Shown here: one piece after another, positions 33,080-40,027 of the stretch
Numbering within the stretch: position 1 is the stretch's first letter
How the letters are laid out: the number at the start of each line of letters is the position of its first letter
From: an uncultured Neglectibacter sp.
GTDB taxonomy: Bacteria > Bacillota > Clostridia > Oscillospirales > Acutalibacteraceae
Direction of reading: 5' to 3'
Assembly (NCBI GenBank): GCA_946554335.1
Contig: CAMNSA010000007.1
Span: forward strand, 56,685 to 120,684
DNA length: 64,000 nucleotides
Position numbers and translations under genes: made by a program
The notes under the pieces: model-generated
What the model saw: the letters and a program-made list of their open reading frames with translations, nothing else
Database searches by the model: none
What the model was told of the DNA's origin: nothing

Positions 33080-34357
33080 ATGCGGCTGCGTGATATCGGC
33101 AGAAGTCTGCGGGACGAAAAGAAGGTACTGCGAAACGGGATCATTCTTTTGAGCTTCGGCGCTTTCCTGGTACTGCTGATCCTAAATGCAGGCCGGGTGT
33201 GGAGCGCTCTGAGCACGGTCCTGTCCACCGCCTCGCCCGCCATTTACGGGATCGTCCTGGCCTATATTCTCAATGTGTTCGTCCACTTTTTCGAGGACTT
33301 CGCCTTTCGCCCCTTTCAAAAATGTAAATCTCCTCTTTGGAAAAAGCTCAGAAGGCCGCTCTCTATCCTTCTTGCCTACATGGTGGTGCTGGGCGTGGTC
33401 CTGTTCATTACCTGCTTCATCATCCCCGGGCTGATCCAGTCCATGAGCACCATCGCGGAAACAGCCCGGGAGACTGTGCCCGTGTACGCCAACGCAGCCA
33501 TCAAATGGATCAACGGCTTCGCCGCGAAATACGACCTTACCTTTATACAGGATTTTCTGAAGGGCTTCAACTGGACCTCCCTGTTTTCCAATGTCACCCG
33601 GGTGACCACTGATTTTCTTGCATCCCTGATGAATGTCACCTTCAATGTGGCCTCCGGCATTTTTACCGCCGTGATGAGCTTTATCTTCTCCATCTATATG
33701 CTGTTCGGGAAGGAGAAGCTGCTCAAAAGCATCAAGGCCACGCTGCTTGCCTTTCTGCCCTATTCTGCGGCCAAACACATCAGCCGGGTAGGCGCTCTCT
33801 CCAACCGGGTATTTTTCTCCTTTATCCGGGGCCAGCTGACGGAGTGTGTGATCTTAGGCGGCCTTTGCTATATCGGCATGAGTCTGCTGGGGCTGGACTA
33901 CGCCCTGCTGATCTCCTCCGTGGTGGCGCTGGGGGCTTTGATTCCCATTTTGGGCGCCTATATCGGCGCGGCGGTTGGGGTGATTATTCTCCTGCTGGTG
34001 CATCCCATCAACGCCCTGATCTTCCTCATCTTCCTGCTGTGCTTACAGCAGATCGAGGGCAATCTGATCTATCCCAGAGTGGTTGGCTCCTCCATCGGGC
34101 TGCCTCCCGTCTGGACTCTGTTCGCCATTTTGTTCTGGGGTGGAATCCTGGGCATCCCGGGGATCCTCGTCGGCACTCCTCTCACCGCCGTGATCTATCA
34201 GCTGCTTCGAAACGCAGTGACAGCGCGGCTGAAGGAAAAATCCATCGACCCTAAGGATCCTCACTTGCCAAAGCCCGCTCCCGAGGAGGAGCCTTCTCAG
34301 ACATCCCCCTCCCAGCAGGGTCTGCCCGGGGAAGGAGGACCCCCGGAAAAGACCTGA
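33080..34357 (+). CDS. AI-2E family transporter (YdiK/TqsA-like)
   Basis: Membrane protein of 425 residues with about eight hydrophobic segments in two blocks separated by a long helical loop (residues 120-200). The C-terminal half carries the family motif GALIPILGAYIGAAVGVIILLL and NLIYPRVVGSSIGLPPVWTL. The last 35 residues are Pro/Glu-rich. AI-2E proteins export autoinducer or exchange ions; the substrate is unknown. GGGGAG lies 8 bases before the ATG. It ends the operon, followed at once by a strong terminator. Confidence 0.92.
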   Translation: MRLRDIGRSLRDEKKVLRNGIILLSFGAFLVLLILNAGRVWSALSTVLSTASPAIYGIVLAYILNVFVHFFEDFAFRPFQKCKSPLWKKLRRPLSILLAYMVVLGVVLFITCFIIPGLIQSMSTIAETARETVPVYANAAIKWINGFAAKYDLTFIQDFLKGFNWTSLFSNVTRVTTDFLASLMNVTFNVASGIFTAVMSFIFSIYMLFGKEKLLKSIKATLLAFLPYSAAKHISRVGALSNRVFFSFIRGQLTECVILGGLCYIGMSLLGLDYALLISSVVALGALIPILGAYIGAAVGVIILLLVHPINALIFLIFLLCLQQIEGNLIYPRVVGSSIGLPPVWTLFAILFWGGILGIPGILVGTPLTAVIYQLLRNAVTARLKEKSIDPKDPHLPKPAPEEEPSQTSPSQQGLPGEGGPPEKT

Positions 34358-34366
34358 GAGAGAGGT

Positions 34367-34398
34367 GAGCGCATGGAAGCTTCCATGCGCTCTTTTTT
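34367..34398 (+). terminator. Intrinsic terminator of the AI-2E operon
   Basis: A perfect 13-bp self-complementary stem GAGCGCATGGAAG/CTTCCATGCGCTC, followed by six T. Confidence 0.9.
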
Positions 34399-34405
34399 GG
34401 CGGGA

Positions 34406-35398
34406 TCATTTTCGCTTCACGGGGATCAGCAGATCCAACTGATCGGTCTTCGGTTCTCCCTCAGGCGTTTGTCGAATATGGTCGTGATAATTCAGGTGCT
34501 CCTCTAAACAGCCGTACATGGTCTCCGGGCCCTCTTTTCCCACGGCTGTGTATTCTTCGCTTTCCGTGACCCATCGATCAAGCCAGGCCCACTCCTGAAA
34601 GTTTCCCATCCGGATCATATGGGCGGCATAGGTCCCGCCTTCGAACTGTTTCTTTTCCAAAGGAGCGGGAACCTCCAGATCCTCCGGGATCGTCACCCAG
34701 AACTCATAGCCGTGATACCCGGTCTCGTCTGTGGGGTTGGGGTGGTTAAACCCATAGAGCCGCAGACCCGGATGCTTTTCCCAAAGCCTGTTCTCCCGGA
34801 CAAAATCAGCGATCATCACTCCTGCCCGATCCTCCGGGTCATCTCCGATCACATGAGCCGACGCCACGGTGGCGGCAGGCAAGTAGACGATCCGCACATC
34901 TTCCATCACATTTCTTGTCTGCTGCGCTCTCTCAAAATTTTCTTCCATTGCTTTTCTCCTTTCTCCCTGCATTTTTGTTGGAGAAAAAGAAAGTGAATCC
35001 GCTAAACGCAAAAGCTTTTCATCAGCCAGCAGGACCTCTCCCGCCGGCAGCAGCGCCCCATCCTTCAGCGCAAGGAGGAATTGAGTCAGGACCTCCTGAA
35101 CGGCTGAAAGAGCCCTCGCCTCCTCGCTGAGCCCGGAAAGCTTTTCCTCCAATATGGAAATGGCAGCGGCAGAGCTGGGGTCCTCCAGGATCTCCTTGAT
35201 CTCCTTTAGGGAAACCCGCAGCTTTCTGAGCATAAGGATCTGCCTGAGGCGTCGGATGGCCTCCTCGCTGTACATGCGGTAAGCGTACCCTTCTTTCCTC
35301 TCGCTGGAGATCAGGCCCTCTTTTTCATAGTGGCGAAGCATCCTGGCGGATACGCCGTATTCTCTGGACACCTGAGTGACGGTCATCCGTTCCTCCAT
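34406..35398 (-). CDS. MerR family regulator with GyrI-like effector domain
   Basis: Transcription factor of 330 residues. The MerR winged helix (MTVTQVSREYGVSARMLRHYE) occupies residues 5-70, a coiled coil follows, and a GyrI-like effector-binding domain fills the C-terminal 150 residues (YLPAATVASAHVIGDDP ... YGFNHPNPTDETGYHGYEFW). The start at 35398 has GGGGG 8 bases away. Its promoter has the 19-bp spacer typical of MerR-activated promoters, so it regulates itself. The effector is probably a small hydrophobic or cationic ligand. No clear target gene adjoins it other than itself. Confidence 0.92.
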   Translation of the reverse strand: MEERMTVTQVSREYGVSARMLRHYEKEGLISSERKEGYAYRMYSEEAIRRLRQILMLRKLRVSLKEIKEILEDPSSAAAISILEEKLSGLSEEARALSAVQEVLTQFLLALKDGALLPAGEVLLADEKLLRLADSLSFSPTKMQGERRKAMEENFERAQQTRNVMEDVRIVYLPAATVASAHVIGDDPEDRAGVMIADFVRENRLWEKHPGLRLYGFNHPNPTDETGYHGYEFWVTIPEDLEVPAPLEKKQFEGGTYAAHMIRMGNFQEWAWLDRWVTESEEYTAVGKEGPETMYGCLEEHLNYHDHIRQTPEGEPKTDQLDLLIPVKRK

Positions 35399-35430
35399 CA
35401 GGGTTTCCCCCTTTCTCTTTCTCTGCTGCC

Positions 35431-35461
35431 AGTATAAAGGGCGACACCGTGTTTGAGTCAA
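35431..35461 (-). promoter_or_regulatory. MerR-type promoter with 19-bp spacer and operator
   Basis: TTGACT-N19-TATACT on the minus strand. The spacer contains the dyad ACACGGTGT. A spacer lengthened to 19 bp needs DNA untwisting by a MerR protein. Confidence 0.75.
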
Positions 35462-35483
35462 TACCCCCGCAAAAAATTTTTCA

Positions 35484-35513
35484 GATAAAAAGCGGCGAAG
35501 GAACCTTCGCCGC
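35484..35513 (-). terminator. Terminator of lexA
   Basis: GCGGCGAAGG pairs with CCTTCGCCGC, with five T residues following on the minus strand. Confidence 0.8.
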
Positions 35514-35534
35514 CTGAATCATTCAAAAATCGTC

Positions 35535-36116
35535 TCAATAATACCGCACCACCGCCACTACCTTGCCCAGAATAAAGACCTCTCTGGAATAGATGGGCTC
35601 AAAGTCCGGATTTTCCGGCTGTAAGCGCACGCCGTCCTTTTCCCGGAAAAACCGTTTTACCGTGGCCTCATCCTCAATCATGGCCACCACGATATCTCCG
35701 TCCTCCGCTGTGGGAGTGCGCTGGGCGACTACATAGTCCCCATCCAGGATCCCGGCGTCCCGCATACTGAGGCCCTGTACATGCAGAGCAAACAGCTCCT
35801 TCCCCGCCTTTTCCGGGAAGGGGATGTAGCCCTCCACCTCTTCCACCGCCAGAATGGGAAGCCCGGCCGTCACCTTACCCAAAATCGGCACCTGGGCCGT
35901 GGCCTCGCTGCCCTCAATGCGGATGGACCGGTTGAGCCCGGCCTCCCTGCTGATATAGCCCAGGCGCTCCAGCGTTTTCAGATGGGCGTGGACGGTAGAG
36001 GTGGAACGCAGGCCTGTGGCCGCGCAGATCTCCCGCACCGTGGGCGGCACTCCGCGGGGAGCTTCCCTGCGCAGAAAATCATATACCTTTTGCTGGCTTT
36101 TCGTCAAGCGTTCCAT
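35535..36116 (-). CDS. lexA: LexA repressor
   Basis: SOS-response repressor of 193 residues. The winged-helix domain occupies residues 1-65. Self-cleavage falls at Ala84-Gly85 in VTAGLP. The catalytic Ser117 lies in QGLSMRDAGI and Lys154 in ATVKRF; the usual dSM is changed to LSM. Its own promoter (36253-36281) overlaps a matching SOS box (36280-36291), giving negative autoregulation. A 137-base leader precedes the start. It is divergent from the small-RNA/spoIIQ region. Confidence 0.96.
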   Translation of the reverse strand: MERLTKSQQKVYDFLRREAPRGVPPTVREICAATGLRSTSTVHAHLKTLERLGYISREAGLNRSIRIEGSEATAQVPILGKVTAGLPILAVEEVEGYIPFPEKAGKELFALHVQGLSMRDAGILDGDYVVAQRTPTAEDGDIVVAMIEDEATVKRFFREKDGVRLQPENPDFEPIYSREVFILGKVVAVVRYY

Positions 36117-36252
36117 AATATGACCACTTTCCTTTCCGAAATGTTAAGAAAGGCAGAGCGCGGCATAAAACGCCGCTGTCTACCCAAAAGGAGGAAGTCC
36201 GTTTCTTTTTCACCGGGCTTCTCTCCTGTCCGGTATCTGTTATTTGTATTCA

Positions 36253-36291
36253 GTATAGCATTTCTTTTGGAAAAACGCAAACATTTGTTCC
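36253..36291 (-). promoter_or_regulatory. lexA promoter with SOS box
   Basis: TTGCGT-N17-TATACT on the minus strand. The box GAACAAATGTTT at 36291-36280 fits the core of the Firmicutes consensus CGAACRNRYGTTYC at all 12 positions and overlaps the -35. Confidence 0.85.
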
Positions 36292-36408
36292 GTTAAACTG
36301 AAAAAGAATTTCGCTGTATTTCTCCCTGTTAAGCAAGAATTCACAAAACCTCCGGAATTATTTCAATCTTTATTCACAGCGCCTTAACAACTTTTTTTGC
36401 TCTTCGGA

Positions 36409-36414
36409 TATAAT
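36409..36414 (+). promoter_or_regulatory. -10 element of the small-RNA candidate
   Basis: TATAAT; the surrounding GGATATAATG also fits the SigF -10 (GGNNANAHTR) at all ten positions. The -35 is weak for both sigma factors. Confidence 0.4.
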
Positions 36415-36420
36415 GATATC

Positions 36421-36540
36421 GTACTCAAAAGAATTGGACCGCACCTATTCTTGAGATACATGTTCTACCCTCCTCAATAATACCCCTCAAGCTAAAAGGA
36501 AGCAGCGCCGGCATTTTGTCGGCGCTGCTTCCTTTTGCGG
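36421..36540 (+). ncRNA. Candidate small RNA with C-rich single-stranded motifs
   Basis: From the start predicted near 36421 to a perfect 17-bp terminator (36494-36510 with 36520-36536, then TTTTG) lies a non-coding stretch of about 117 bases. Its 5' half folds into a bulged hairpin (CTCAA...GAAT/ATTC TTGAG). Between this and the terminator are two unpaired C-rich motifs, ACCCTCCTC (36467-36475) and TACCCCTC (36481-36488), complementary to Shine-Dalgarno sequences. This is the general design of C-rich base-pairing RNAs in Gram-positives. It could instead be an attenuated spoIIQ leader. Confidence 0.5.
36494..36537 (+). terminator. Strong terminator ending the small-RNA candidate
   Basis: A 17-bp perfect stem beginning AAAAGGAAGCAGCGCCG with a 9-base loop, lying 110 bases before spoIIQ. 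Confidence 0.85.
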
Positions 36541-36572
36541 AAAACCCTTTCGGATTCTTTTTGGGAGACAAC

Positions 36573-36602
36573 GCATAAAGTTCCCGGCCCGCGCCCACAA
36601 TA
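36573..36602 (+). promoter_or_regulatory. SigF/SigG promoter of spoIIQ
   Basis: GCATA-N15-GCCCACAATA: -35 fits GYATA, -10 fits GGNNANAHTR at 9 of 10. Read as SigG it is GCATA-N18-CACAATA (6 of 7). It lies about 40 bases before the start codon. Confidence 0.7.
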
Positions 36603-36645
36603 AAGGCACAGGTTTCCGTATCTTATCCGAAAGGAAGTTTTATTG

Positions 36646-37464
36646 ATGAACCCAAAGCGATATTCAAATGACAAATCGAGACGCGGCGGATTTTATCTGG
36701 CTCTGGCGATCTGTCTGGTAGCCATCGGAATTGCCGCGTGGAGCACCTATGACGCCGTACAGGAATATCTGGAGCCCCAAGGTGAAGCTGCGGGCCAGGC
36801 CGTGAACCAGTCCGGGCTTCAGGAACAGCAGAATAGGGATGTGCGAAAAGGCCAGCAGACCCCTTCCCTCTCCCCGGAGGAACAGGAGGACCCAGAGCTT
36901 GTGACCCGGCAGGACGCTTCCTCCACAAGCTCCGCTTTACCGGAAAGCTCTGCCCTGGAGACCCTGGGAAATGTGGGCGTAAAGGAGCCCTCCCAGACGG
37001 AGGACGACTCTCCGGACGCGGAAAAAACCACCGCTCCGCTCTATGAGCGAAGCGAAGAGCTGATCTATCCTCTGGAGGCCCAGACAATCGCCTGCGCCTA
37101 CAGCGCCGGAGCTCCCGTCTATTCCAAGACCATGAAGGATTGGCGGATCCACAGCGGAGCAGACCTCACCGCACAGAACGGCGAGGCAGTGCTCGCCTGC
37201 GGAAACGGCATCGTAAAGGGCGTATACACGGACATGATGCTGGGAAATGTGGTGTGGGCAGAGCACGGTGACTTTGATTTCTACTACTGCGGTCTGGGCG
37301 AGGATTTTCAGGTGAAGCAGGGAGATGTGATCACCAAGGGACAGCAGCTGGGCGTCATCACTGCCGTTCCCATGGAATCGGCGGAAGACCCCCATCTGCA
37401 TCTTGAGGTCAAAAAGGACGGAGTTTCCTTCGACCCCATTAAGGTGATCCAGGGCGAAGGCTGA
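36646..37464 (+). CDS. spoIIQ: SpoIIQ-like M23 peptidase (forespore engulfment protein)
   Basis: Forespore membrane protein that forms the channel with SpoIIIAH during engulfment. It is 272 residues: one membrane segment near 17-35, a variable Gln/Glu/Ser-rich region, and a C-terminal LytM/M23 domain. The zinc ligands appear intact (HSGADL near residue 165 and HLHLEV near 248), as in the clostridial SpoIIQ and unlike the Bacillus one. The position next to a convergent spoIIID and the SigF/SigG promoter support the call. ATG at 36646 follows GAAAGGAAG. Confidence 0.88.
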   Translation: MNPKRYSNDKSRRGGFYLALAICLVAIGIAAWSTYDAVQEYLEPQGEAAGQAVNQSGLQEQQNRDVRKGQQTPSLSPEEQEDPELVTRQDASSTSSALPESSALETLGNVGVKEPSQTEDDSPDAEKTTAPLYERSEELIYPLEAQTIACAYSAGAPVYSKTMKDWRIHSGADLTAQNGEAVLACGNGIVKGVYTDMMLGNVVWAEHGDFDFYYCGLGEDFQVKQGDVITKGQQLGVITAVPMESAEDPHLHLEVKKDGVSFDPIKVIQGEG

Positions 37465-37531
37465 CGCCTGCCTTCGTCATCGCTTCAGAGGCAAAACGGA
37501 CTGCCGGAAAGGGCAGCCCACAGAAACAAAC

Positions 37532-37573
37532 GATGCGGGCCATTTGGAATGGCTCGCATCATTTGTTTTTTTG
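37532..37573 (+). terminator. Terminator of spoIIQ
   Basis: GATGCGGGCCATT pairs with AATGGCTCGCATC (one G-U), followed by ATTTGTTTTTTT. Confidence 0.85.
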
Positions 37574-37625
37574 CACACATCTGCACCCTCTTCTGATTGC
37601 GCTTTGCTTTGCGCCGTGCCTTCCT

Positions 37626-37880
37626 TTATTTTCTGGACTCGTATTTCCGCTTGGTGGCAAGCCCGCCCCGAATATGGCGCTGGGCCTTATTCACCGCCAG
37701 CACATGCTTTACATCCCGATAAAGCCCGGAGTCAATATAGCGAAGCCGCTGGGATACATCCTTATGTACCGTGCTTTTGCTCACGCCGAACTGCTTGGCT
37801 GCACAGCGAACTGTGGCCTTGTGCTCTACGATATATTCCCCCAGGCGCGTGGCTCTGTCATCGATCACATGGTTGGACAT
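37626..37880 (-). CDS. spoIIID: SpoIIID transcriptional regulator of sporulation
   Basis: DNA-binding regulator of the mother-cell programme, 84 residues, usual length. The helix-turn-helix is RCAAKQFGVSKSTVHKDV (residues 25-42), almost unchanged between spore-formers; the basic C-terminal tail contacts DNA. The start codon follows GAGGGG by seven bases. That Shine-Dalgarno sequence lies inside a perfect 11-bp hairpin, which would limit translation. It converges with spoIIQ, as is common in Clostridia. Confidence 0.97.
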   Translation of the reverse strand: MSNHVIDDRATRLGEYIVEHKATVRCAAKQFGVSKSTVHKDVSQRLRYIDSGLYRDVKHVLAVNKAQRHIRGGLATKRKYESRK

Positions 37881-37887
37881 AGAAACA

Positions 37888-37930
37888 CCCCTCGCTTCCA
37901 GAAACTACTTCATTTCTATGAAGCGAGGGG
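37888..37930 (-). promoter_or_regulatory. Shine-Dalgarno-sequestering hairpin of spoIIID
   Basis: On the minus strand CCCCTCGCTTC (37930-37920) pairs perfectly with GAAGCGAGGGG (37898-37888). The GAGGGG in the second arm is the spoIIID ribosome site, ending 7 bases before ATG. An inner TTTCT/AGAAA pair may extend the fold. Confidence 0.6.
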
Positions 37931-38003
37931 CTAAAATAGTACCGGCACAGCGCAATATCCAACGCAGCCTGCGCTATTGCCGCTTCGGAAACAGCTCAGT
38001 CGA

Positions 38004-38032
38004 TTGTTATTTTACGGGAGATGTGGTAAAAT
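38004..38032 (+). promoter_or_regulatory. SigA promoter upstream of the ArsC/Spx-like gene
   Basis: TTGTTA-N17-TAAAAT on the plus strand; the leader to the start at 38208 is about 170 bases and shows nothing else recognisable. Confidence 0.55.
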
Positions 38033-38207
38033 GAGCATGAACTTATTGAACTGCTTTCATGACGGTCCTTATACCCGTTATCTTGCGACAGGCAAAATAT
38101 GTGCTCACCTCGAATTCATAAAAGCGAAAGACAAGCGGGAATGATCTGTTGTTTTTCTAAAATCTATCACTACATTCACAGCGTCGTTAGAATAGGAGCT
38201 TGAAAAG

Positions 38208-38564
38208 ATGACCTTTATCTGCTATCCAAAGTGCAGCACCTGCCAGAAGGCGAAAAAATGGCTGGACGAAAATCAGATTGCGTATGTCCTCCGGGACATA
38301 AAAACGGAAAACCCTGCCCATGAGGAGTTGGCGGCATGGCAAAAGCGCAGCGGACTGCCTCTGAAAAAGTTTTTCAACACCAGCGGGCTGCTGTATAAGT
38401 CCTTGGAGTTGAAAGACAAGCTGCCCGGTATGAGCGAGGACGAGATGCTGCGGCTTCTCGCCACAGACGGAATGTTGGTCAAGCGCCCTCTTTTGATCGG
38501 CGACGACTTTGTCCTTGTGGGTTTCAAAGGGGCCGAGTGGGAGAGCTGCCTGAAAACCGAGTGA
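38208..38564 (+). CDS. ArsC/Spx family thioredoxin-fold protein
   Basis: A 118-residue protein with the N-terminal CSTCQKAKKWL motif (residues 9-19, CxxC) of the arsenate-reductase-like/Spx/YffB group. The hydrophobic DGMLVKRPLLIGDD segment (near residue 87-100) matches family members, whose Arg in KRP contacts the active site. Without an ars operon, an arsenate role is unsupported; a Spx-like stress regulator or unknown reductase is as likely. AGGAGC precedes the ATG. Composition is slightly more AT-rich than in flanking genes. Confidence 0.85.
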   Translation: MTFICYPKCSTCQKAKKWLDENQIAYVLRDIKTENPAHEELAAWQKRSGLPLKKFFNTSGLLYKSLELKDKLPGMSEDEMLRLLATDGMLVKRPLLIGDDFVLVGFKGAEWESCLKTE

Positions 38565-38708
38565 GCGAATGTTTTGCCCATCGCTTACCGTTACCGCTTT
38601 TCTTTCTACTGTAAAAGATTTTTGAGAACAGGCAAAAGAAAAGGGCTGTGCCGATAATCGGCAATCAGCCCTTTTTACTTTCTTCACGAAATCCTAACTG
38701 CATAGCTA

Positions 38709-39002
38709 TCAGCAATAATACATAACAGAGCCAAAATAGCCCTGCCATTTTTCAATCACTTCGGCGCTGCGTGCTTCAATGATCCTCATAATATTCCGAA
38801 GCGTCCGCTCTGAAATTTGAGAATGATTATGGCATAGGAAACATTTTCCCGCTGTTGTAATCCAAATCTTAGTACCATTCTCAGAGGGCGCACCCTCCGA
38901 TACATGAACATGGATTGGTTCCAGCGGGTCACTTTTATTTGCCCAAAAGTACACCCAATAAGAGCCAATCTTAAAAACCTGCGGTTCTGTCAAAGCCCCC
39001 AT
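38709..39002 (-). CDS. DUF4160 family protein
   Basis: A 97-residue protein with the DUF4160 signature: a Tyr/Trp-rich start (FKIGSYWVYFWANK), then EPIHVHVSEGAPSENGTKIWI. The start at 39002 lies 32 bases inside the end of the preceding gene, so the two are translationally coupled. DUF4160 proteins often occur beside a DUF2442-type or related small partner and have been suggested to be toxin-antitoxin-like. No experiment-backed function is known to me. Confidence 0.75.
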   Translation of the reverse strand: MGALTEPQVFKIGSYWVYFWANKSDPLEPIHVHVSEGAPSENGTKIWITTAGKCFLCHNHSQISERTLRNIMRIIEARSAEVIEKWQGYFGSVMYYC

Positions 39003-39243
39003 CCTGAGCAAATTGCAGAATCAAATGCGCCGTAGATTGGACAATTTCCTGATAGCGGGCGATATCCTCCTCAGAAAACCCGGTGATACCCTGCCAATCA
39101 TAGCCGGGGAGGATGCACACAGCATGATGGAAGCAATCCTTTTCATCTGGCTTTTCCAGATAGACTTTGACCGTTTTGTCAGGGCGCATTTCCGAGTGGA
39201 CGATTTCGGTACCGTCATCAAGAGTCAAAAATGGATACATCAT
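38971..39243 (-). CDS. Small partner protein of the DUF4160 module
   Basis: A 90-residue acidic soluble protein (MMYPFLTLDDGTEIVHSEM start) with AGGAGG 7 bases before ATG. It ends inside the DUF4160 gene. Sequences with this start are seen next to DUF4160 genes, which supports a functional pair. No named domain is recognised with certainty. Composition resembles the neighbouring ArsC-like gene more than the rest of the window, so the module may have been acquired. Confidence 0.65.
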   Translation of the reverse strand: MMYPFLTLDDGTEIVHSEMRPDKTVKVYLEKPDEKDCFHHAVCILPGYDWQGITGFSEEDIARYQEIVQSTAHLILQFAQDGGFDRTAGF

Positions 39244-39466
39244 ACCAAGTCCTCCTTTCCACCTCTTTATTATATCCGCTCTACAGCAGAGTTTCAAGAA
39301 AAAGCCACTGTTATTTTGCCTCCCGCCAAAACCGTTTTGAATCAGTACTTCCTGAAATCAAATTTCCGTTTTTGCAACCAACCGGATTTTTTTCTGTGTA
39401 TAAAGGTGAAAGGCCTTTCACCCGCCGCAGATCGGCAGGGTACCCTTAGAAGAAAAGGAGGGCATC

Positions 39467-40027
39467 ATGGAGGATCAGGAGATCATTGAGCTGTACTGGA
39501 AACGGTCTGAAAAGGCCATTTCCGCAACAGAGGAAAAATACGGCGGATATTGCTACGCCATTGCCTACCGTATCCTGCAAAATGATGAGGACGCCCAGGA
39601 ATGTGTCAACGACGCCTACTTCTCTGCGTGGCGGGCGATCCCGCCGGGACGTCCGGAAAAACTGCAGGCATTTCTCGGAAAGCTCGTGCGCAATACCTCT
39701 TTGAACCGCCGGAAGGAGTCTCACGCTCAAAAACGCGGGGAGGGACAGATCCCTTTGGCCCTTTCCGAACTGGAAGAGTGTATCCCCGCTGTGACCCGTG
39801 TGGAAGAATATGGGGAAAGCGCCGAGCTGACAAACGCCATTGAGCGTTTTCTGTACGCTCAAACTCAGCCCAAGAGAAATATCTTTATCCGACGCTACTG
39901 GTATTTGAGCCCGATCCGGGAGCTGGCTAAAGAATACGGAATGAGCCAGTCCAAGATAAAATCTCTGCTGTTTCGTATGCGAAAAGAACTGAAAACTCAC
40001 TTGGAAAAGGAGGATTTTCTGCTGTGA
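39467..40027 (+). CDS. RNA polymerase sigma-70 family (ECF) factor
   Basis: Extracytoplasmic-function sigma factor of 186 residues. Region 2 reads ISATEEKYGGYCYAIAYRI and DAQECVNDAYFSAW (residues 20-55, DNA melting and -10 binding); region 4 reads IRELAKEYGMSQSKIKSLLFRMRKEL (about 150-175, -35 binding). It overlaps the next gene by 4 bases (GTGA), the usual pairing of sigma factor with anti-sigma. A GCAACC-N17-TGTATA pattern lies about 75 bases upstream and may be its autoregulated promoter (weak). Confidence 0.92.
   Translation: MEDQEIIELYWKRSEKAISATEEKYGGYCYAIAYRILQNDEDAQECVNDAYFSAWRAIPPGRPEKLQAFLGKLVRNTSLNRRKESHAQKRGEGQIPLALSELEECIPAVTRVEEYGESAELTNAIERFLYAQTQPKRNIFIRRYWYLSPIRELAKEYGMSQSKIKSLLFRMRKELKTHLEKEDFLL

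Noticed and set aside
38031..38144. 37-codon ATG ORF upstream of the ArsC/Spx-like gene
   Set aside because: Its ATG overlaps the -10 of a good promoter (TTGTTA-N17-TAAAAT) and would not be in the transcript.
38208..38564. Arsenic resistance locus
   Set aside because: Only an ArsC/Spx-fold gene is present; no arsenite pump, ArsR or arsenite methylase lies nearby.
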